From Acidobacteriaceae bacterium (GTDB lineage: Bacteria > Acidobacteriota > Terriglobia > Terriglobales > Acidobacteriaceae), in assembly GCA_003165095.1 (NCBI GenBank), contig PLSH01000421.1, forward strand, positions 1,323 to 8,072: DNA of 6,750 nt, read 5' to 3'. Within the stretch, counting starts at the first letter, position 1, and the number at the start of each line of letters is the position of its first letter. The position numbers and the translations under genes are program-made. Below, piece after piece: positions 6,750-6,750 of the stretch. The notes beneath the pieces are model-generated. The model did no database searches. It saw nothing but the letters and a program-made list of their open reading frames with translations, and was not told the origin of the DNA.

Positions 6750-6750
6750 C

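Overview
The window looks like chromosomal DNA from a Gram-negative, GC-moderate soil-type bacterium, most plausibly an Acidobacteriota member. This is an inference from gene content: a Tat-exported isoquinoline-1-oxidoreductase-type molybdenum hydroxylase, an OprB-like outer-membrane porin, and a secreted protein built of 90-residue LYLGTxGVGSNxLYxSG repeats. I have no marker gene to prove it. No RNA gene, CRISPR array or insertion sequence was seen.

Layout. Positions 1-521 hold no confident gene. There is a probable decayed C-terminus of a VOC/glyoxalase-like protein on the minus strand (64-141), a 55-codon ORF behind a strong Shine-Dalgarno (183-350), and a second open frame (340-525) that runs into the next gene. 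Positions 522-3214 carry a two-gene plus-strand operon, iorA-iorB type: a 2Fe-2S subunit and a molybdopterin-binding subunit that overlap at ATGA. Facing it on the minus strand (3287-4627) is a carbohydrate-porin-like outer-membrane barrel. A 271-bp divergent intergenic region (4628-4898) holds a perfect TATAAT box and two inverted repeats sharing the half-site AGGTC/GACCT. It separates the porin from a plus-strand fumarylacetoacetate-hydrolase (FAH) family gene (4899-5750), which is followed by a plausible intrinsic terminator. The right end (5946-6750) is the C-terminal part of a minus-strand tandem-repeat protein that continues beyond the window.

How they may work together. The hydroxylase would insert a water-derived oxygen into a heteroaromatic or aldehyde substrate in the periplasm. 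The porin could admit a small solute, and the FAH-family enzyme acts on beta-diketo or 2-keto acids, as in late steps of aromatic or sugar-acid breakdown. That makes a small catabolic cluster reasonable, but no substrate can be read from the sequence and the genes lie in at least three separate transcription units. Nothing here is clearly a new system. The least explained sequence is the 183-525 leader of the hydroxylase operon and the shared half-sites in the porin/FAH intergenic region.
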